A DNA stretch of 8,158 nucleotides, taken from the NCBI GenBank assembly GCA_026393655.1, contig JAPKZT010000078.1, forward strand, positions 1 through 8,158. The letters run 5' to 3'. The stretch's first letter is position 1. Each line of letters opens with the position of its first letter. The notes below the pieces were generated by a model, which was not told the origin of the DNA, made no database searches, and saw only the letters and a program-made list of their open reading frames with translations. This document shows, piece after piece, positions 6,208 to 8,158 of the stretch. The translations under genes and the position numbers were made by a program. The DNA is from Actinomycetota bacterium. Lineage in GTDB: Bacteria; Actinomycetota; Acidimicrobiia; Acidimicrobiales; Ilumatobacteraceae.

Positions 6208-7075
6208 GACTAACAACTGGCAAAGCCAACGCATCAGAACTAACAACAGTTGAAGTACTAACAACTTGGCTATTGAGAGAAGTGCAACTGGTCGCTGCTG
6301 TAACTGCGGTGCTAGCCAATGTTTCAATTCGATACGAAACATTGGGGGTAACAGAAGTGTCTTTGGCAATAGTTGGTGTGCCGCAATATGTGAACGATTC
6401 GTTAGTTGTGCCAAGGTGAATCGACCCTGCGATTGAGTCACTTGTCGCAAATTTTGTATTCGCCATCGTGTTCACCCAGACCACATGATCAGAAAACAGT
6501 CGAGACCGAATTGTCGTTTGGCGTCGCGCATAAACACACGACGCCTTTGAATCAGCCGAACTTGCCGAACGCGCAACCACCTGTGCAGACGTAATCGTGT
6601 CACGACACTGACGGGCAGTAACTTGAATCACAGCACTTGTCGCCATATCAATATCGGCAGTTGCAACACCTGCAGTCGTGAAACCGTGCGCTGCAAGACG
6701 AACAGTGAAACACGCCTGAGTACCCAACGTGCAGGTCACAACTTGGCCATCTGTGCCGTAGCGAACCCACACACTTGATGCAGTACCCACATCAGTACCC
6801 GCCAAATAGCCCGGGTGCGAAGTAATCGCGCTCAAACTTGAAACAGATTTCGCCAACCGACCAAAGACTTCTTCAGATGCAGACTCAGCCAACCGCTCAA
6901 CAACAGCCTGGCGTTGCAACTTGCCCTCAGTTGCCAAACTGCGAACAACTGCAGTAATTGCAACCAAGCCAATCGCTGAAGTCACAGCAAGGGCAATAAC
7001 CGTGAACATCATCGCTTGACCCGATTGGCGATCGCGTTTAATGTGTCGCCCAGTTTGCACTATTTGCCATCCCAT
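6083..7075 (-). CDS. PilX/pilin-like N-terminal segment of the adhesin
   Basis: The 5' segment carries the membrane-anchored end. Residues 1-20 are basic and polar and end in RQSGQ. Residues 21-44 form one hydrophobic helix (AMMFTVIALAVTSAIGLVAI...), followed by a charged amphipathic stretch, EGKLQRQAVVERLAESASEEV (50-70). This is the layout of PilX-like minor pilins and TadG-like proteins. A prepilin cut after G19 is possible, but there is no glutamate at +5. The ectodomain (about 80-289) has several cysteines. Meaningful sequence ends near residue 289 (DALALPVVS); the last 41 residues to the stop at 6083 (QHRGYISGGN...) are the shifted frame. The ATG at 7075 overlaps the upstream gene by 16 bases. 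A GTG at 7060, touching the upstream TAG, is in frame and preceded by a weak GGATGG, and could be the real start. Confidence 0.85.
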   Translation of the reverse strand: MGWQIVQTGRHIKRDRQSGQAMMFTVIALAVTSAIGLVAITAVVRSLATEGKLQRQAVVERLAESASEEVFGRLAKSVSSLSAITSHPGYLAGTDVGTASSVWVRYGTDGQVVTCTLGTQACFTVRLAAHGFTTAGVATADIDMATSAVIQVTARQCRDTITSAQVVARSASSADSKASCVYARRQTTIRSRLFSDHVVWVNTMANTKFATSDSIAGSIHLGTTNESFTYCGTPTIAKDTSVTPNVSYRIETLASTAVTAATSCTSLNSQVVSTSTVVSSDALALPVVSQHRGYISGGNRAQRQQLHAQWWFIYCNTEQRCVICERPGNN

Positions 7076-7821
7076 TTTTGTTCTGAAACAAAACGACCTG
7101 CGCCTACAGCAAACTCATATGAAACTTTTTCGTTGGCACGTTCATTTTGCGCCGTGAGAGTTGTTGTGAACTTTATTCTTCGCACGAGTTTTACTTGGGC
7201 ATTTGTAAGCGCTGTTGAAATTGTTAGCGCCGTGCCGTCGGCGTCGTAGTAAGTGAACACCGAATCATCTGCTAACGACGTGATGAATTCATTTTGCACT
7301 GCGCTGCTTGTCCAGCTGTTAGAGGCATATTCGGTACTGCCTGCTTTCACTCGAGTTTTTTTGAGAATCCCATCGCTATCCAATTCAACACAGGTTGAGT
7401 CTTGGGCTAATAATAAAACTGGTGTATTCGGTGAGCCTGTAACTGTGTCAAGGCCTTGTGACTGGCGAGCTAAAACACAAACTTTTTTAGACGTGCCTGA
7501 GACAATCACAGCAGTGCTTTCGGTGAGATGTCGACAGTTGCTCACAGTTACTGCCGAAGCGGGATTAATTCGGTCAACGCAACTTCCTTGTAGAGATGCT
7601 CCCGACAATGCCGCGCGAAGCCGATCGCCGATCTTCGTGTTTTGCTCCATAAAGTCAGCGCGGTCAGTAATCATTGACGTGGTTGAATATGCCGATGAGA
7701 TCACGCCCATCAGCACAACCGTGAGTATTCCGGTGATCATCATCGCTACAGCAATGTCTACTAATCCGACTGAACCGCGCTCGCGTCGAGCAAGATCAGA
7801 CAATTTAAAAGTGTTCATCAC
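7060..7821 (-). CDS. PilW-like type IV minor prepilin
   Basis: Predicted minor pilin of 253 residues with a type III (prepilin) signal. A short basic leader (LSDLARRERG, ending at G16) is followed by SVGLVDIAVAMMITGILTVV and hydrophobic sequence to about residue 43. Against the usual GFTLVELMVAMMI the spacing is one residue longer, and Asp22 sits where the conserved Glu5 would be, so processing or assembly may be atypical. Residues 44-253 form a periplasmic or extracellular globular part with four cysteines (C82, C97, C119, C143) that could make two disulfides. Minor pilins of the PilW/PilX group prime pilus assembly and present tip proteins; the next gene encodes a PilX-like tip adhesin. It starts at GTG 7821 (GTGA overlap with the upstream stop) or ATG 7818 (TGATG overlap). 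It ends on TAG at 7060-7062. Confidence 0.85.
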   Translation of the reverse strand: MMNTFKLSDLARRERGSVGLVDIAVAMMITGILTVVLMGVISSAYSTTSMITDRADFMEQNTKIGDRLRAALSGASLQGSCVDRINPASAVTVSNCRHLTESTAVIVSGTSKKVCVLARQSQGLDTVTGSPNTPVLLLAQDSTCVELDSDGILKKTRVKAGSTEYASNSWTSSAVQNEFITSLADDSVFTYYDADGTALTISTALTNAQVKLVRRIKFTTTLTAQNERANEKVSYEFAVGAGRFVSEQKWDGK

Positions 7822-8158
7822 GGCAGTGCGCTATAGGCGATTTGAGTTGTTGCGCCATTGGTGATCGTGATGTTTGACGACCCACCAAATGCCGATGCAG
7901 TTGACTTCGCGGCTTTATAAGAGCCGGCCGGCAAATACGCAAACCACGCACAGCCCGCGGTGCCAGCAGTGTCACCACTAAAAATTGTTGCATAGCGCCG
8001 CAACTTATACGAAGTGTTGTTGATCGCCTGCAAATCAACTGCTTGCGTCGCGGTCATACTGGTGACAATCAATCTGCCAAAACTTGTTGAATATGCTGCG
8101 GCATCGGGTGGTACCGACTCGTATTTTGTCAAAACATATGACTTGTCGGTCGTGCTGC
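7818..8158 (-). CDS. C-terminal part of a probable pilin-like protein, 5' partial
   Basis: The frame is open to the window edge; upstream of the TTG at 8132 it continues as STTDKSYV, so TTG is not the likely start and the gene begins outside the window. About 113 residues are visible, rich in Thr, Ser and Ala, with one cysteine (in GTAGCAWFAYLPAGSY) and a C-terminus reading TITNGATTQIAYSALP. No domain is recognised. It is translationally coupled to the PilW-like gene: its TGA (7820-7818) overlaps that gene's start. The shared operon and the Ser/Thr-rich, secreted-type composition suggest another minor pilin or pilus-associated surface protein. That is inference from context only, because the N-terminal region that would show a prepilin signal is missing. 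Confidence 0.75.
   Translation of the reverse strand, partial: STTDKSYVLTKYESVPPDAAAYSTSFGRLIVTSMTATQAVDLQAINNTSYKLRRYATIFSGDTAGTAGCAWFAYLPAGSYKAAKSTASAFGGSSNITITNGATTQIAYSALP

Larger units (their letters stand above)
2272..7075 (-). pseudogene. Pilin-anchored C-type lectin adhesin, about 1,600 codons, broken by one frameshift and one stop
   Basis: I read three adjacent open frames as one gene. The 5' part (from 7075) carries a single N-terminal helix of pilin/PilX type. It loses meaning after DALALPVVS (residue 289, about 6209), where the +1-shifted frame takes over with TAVTSPAAIVL. The middle part runs to a TGA at 2941-2943 in exactly the frame of the 3' part, which starts GGTCIVGDTGPGGGV with no ATG, GTG or TTG before that conserved motif. 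Domains in order: N-terminal helix, DUF4900-like beta region, Ig-like domains, C-type lectin, Ig-like, glycine-rich, Lcl/DUF1566. It would be a surface adhesin held in, or at the tip of, a type IV-like pilus. Outside the two lesions the frame is clean for over 1,500 codons, so inactivation is recent or the lesions are sequence errors. Recoding or phase variation is possible but unsupported. Confidence 0.7.

Noticed and set aside
7253..7864. Plus-strand open frame of 203 codons antisense to the PilW-like gene
   Set aside because: The opposite strand encodes a prepilin with operon-type overlaps on both sides; the plus frame has no family features.

Overview
The window looks like a bacterial chromosome segment, most likely actinobacterial. 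Three things suggest this, none of them decisive: mixed base composition, promoter layouts that fit leaderless mRNAs in front of both antitoxin genes, and a glycine-rich plus Lcl/DUF1566 surface-protein style (with the GDTGPGGG signature) that I associate with planktonic Actinobacteria. UGA is used as an ordinary stop here: four plus-strand genes end on it at plausible lengths.

Left part (1-2229, plus strand). The window opens inside a gene for a multi-span membrane protein of unknown function. It is followed by two tandem type II toxin-antitoxin modules, each a Phd/YefM-type antitoxin followed by a PIN-domain (VapC-like) toxin. Each module has its own inverted repeat overlapping a -10-like hexamer, with the antitoxin ATG 6-7 bases after that hexamer. 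The second module has the usual ATGA stop/start overlap. In the first, a 26-bp tandem duplication has separated the two genes and created a 9-codon mini-ORF linked by ATGA overlaps on both sides.

Right part (2272-8158, minus strand, convergent with the toxins). This is a tightly packed type IV pilus-like operon, read from high to low coordinates: the C-terminal end of a probable pilin-like protein, a PilW-like prepilin, and then a very large pilin-anchored adhesin locus. I read the last 4.8 kb as one gene of about 1,600 codons. Its order is: PilX-like N-terminal helix, DUF4900-like beta-rich region, Ig-like domains, a C-type lectin domain with intact EPN and WND motifs, another Ig-like domain, a glycine-rich domain, and an Lcl/DUF1566 domain. 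As given, the frame is broken twice: a +1 shift near 6208 and an in-frame TGA at 2941-2943 that splits the glycine-rich domain from the Lcl domain. The coding signal on both sides of each break is well preserved. The choices are therefore recent pseudogenisation, sequence error, or recoding or phase variation.

Together the window pairs a small stability or defence cassette (two TA modules) with a variable surface-adhesion gene. The most notable content is the minor-pilin/C-type-lectin architecture with its two lesions, and the duplicated junction in the first TA operon. No tRNA, rRNA, CRISPR array or insertion sequence was seen.
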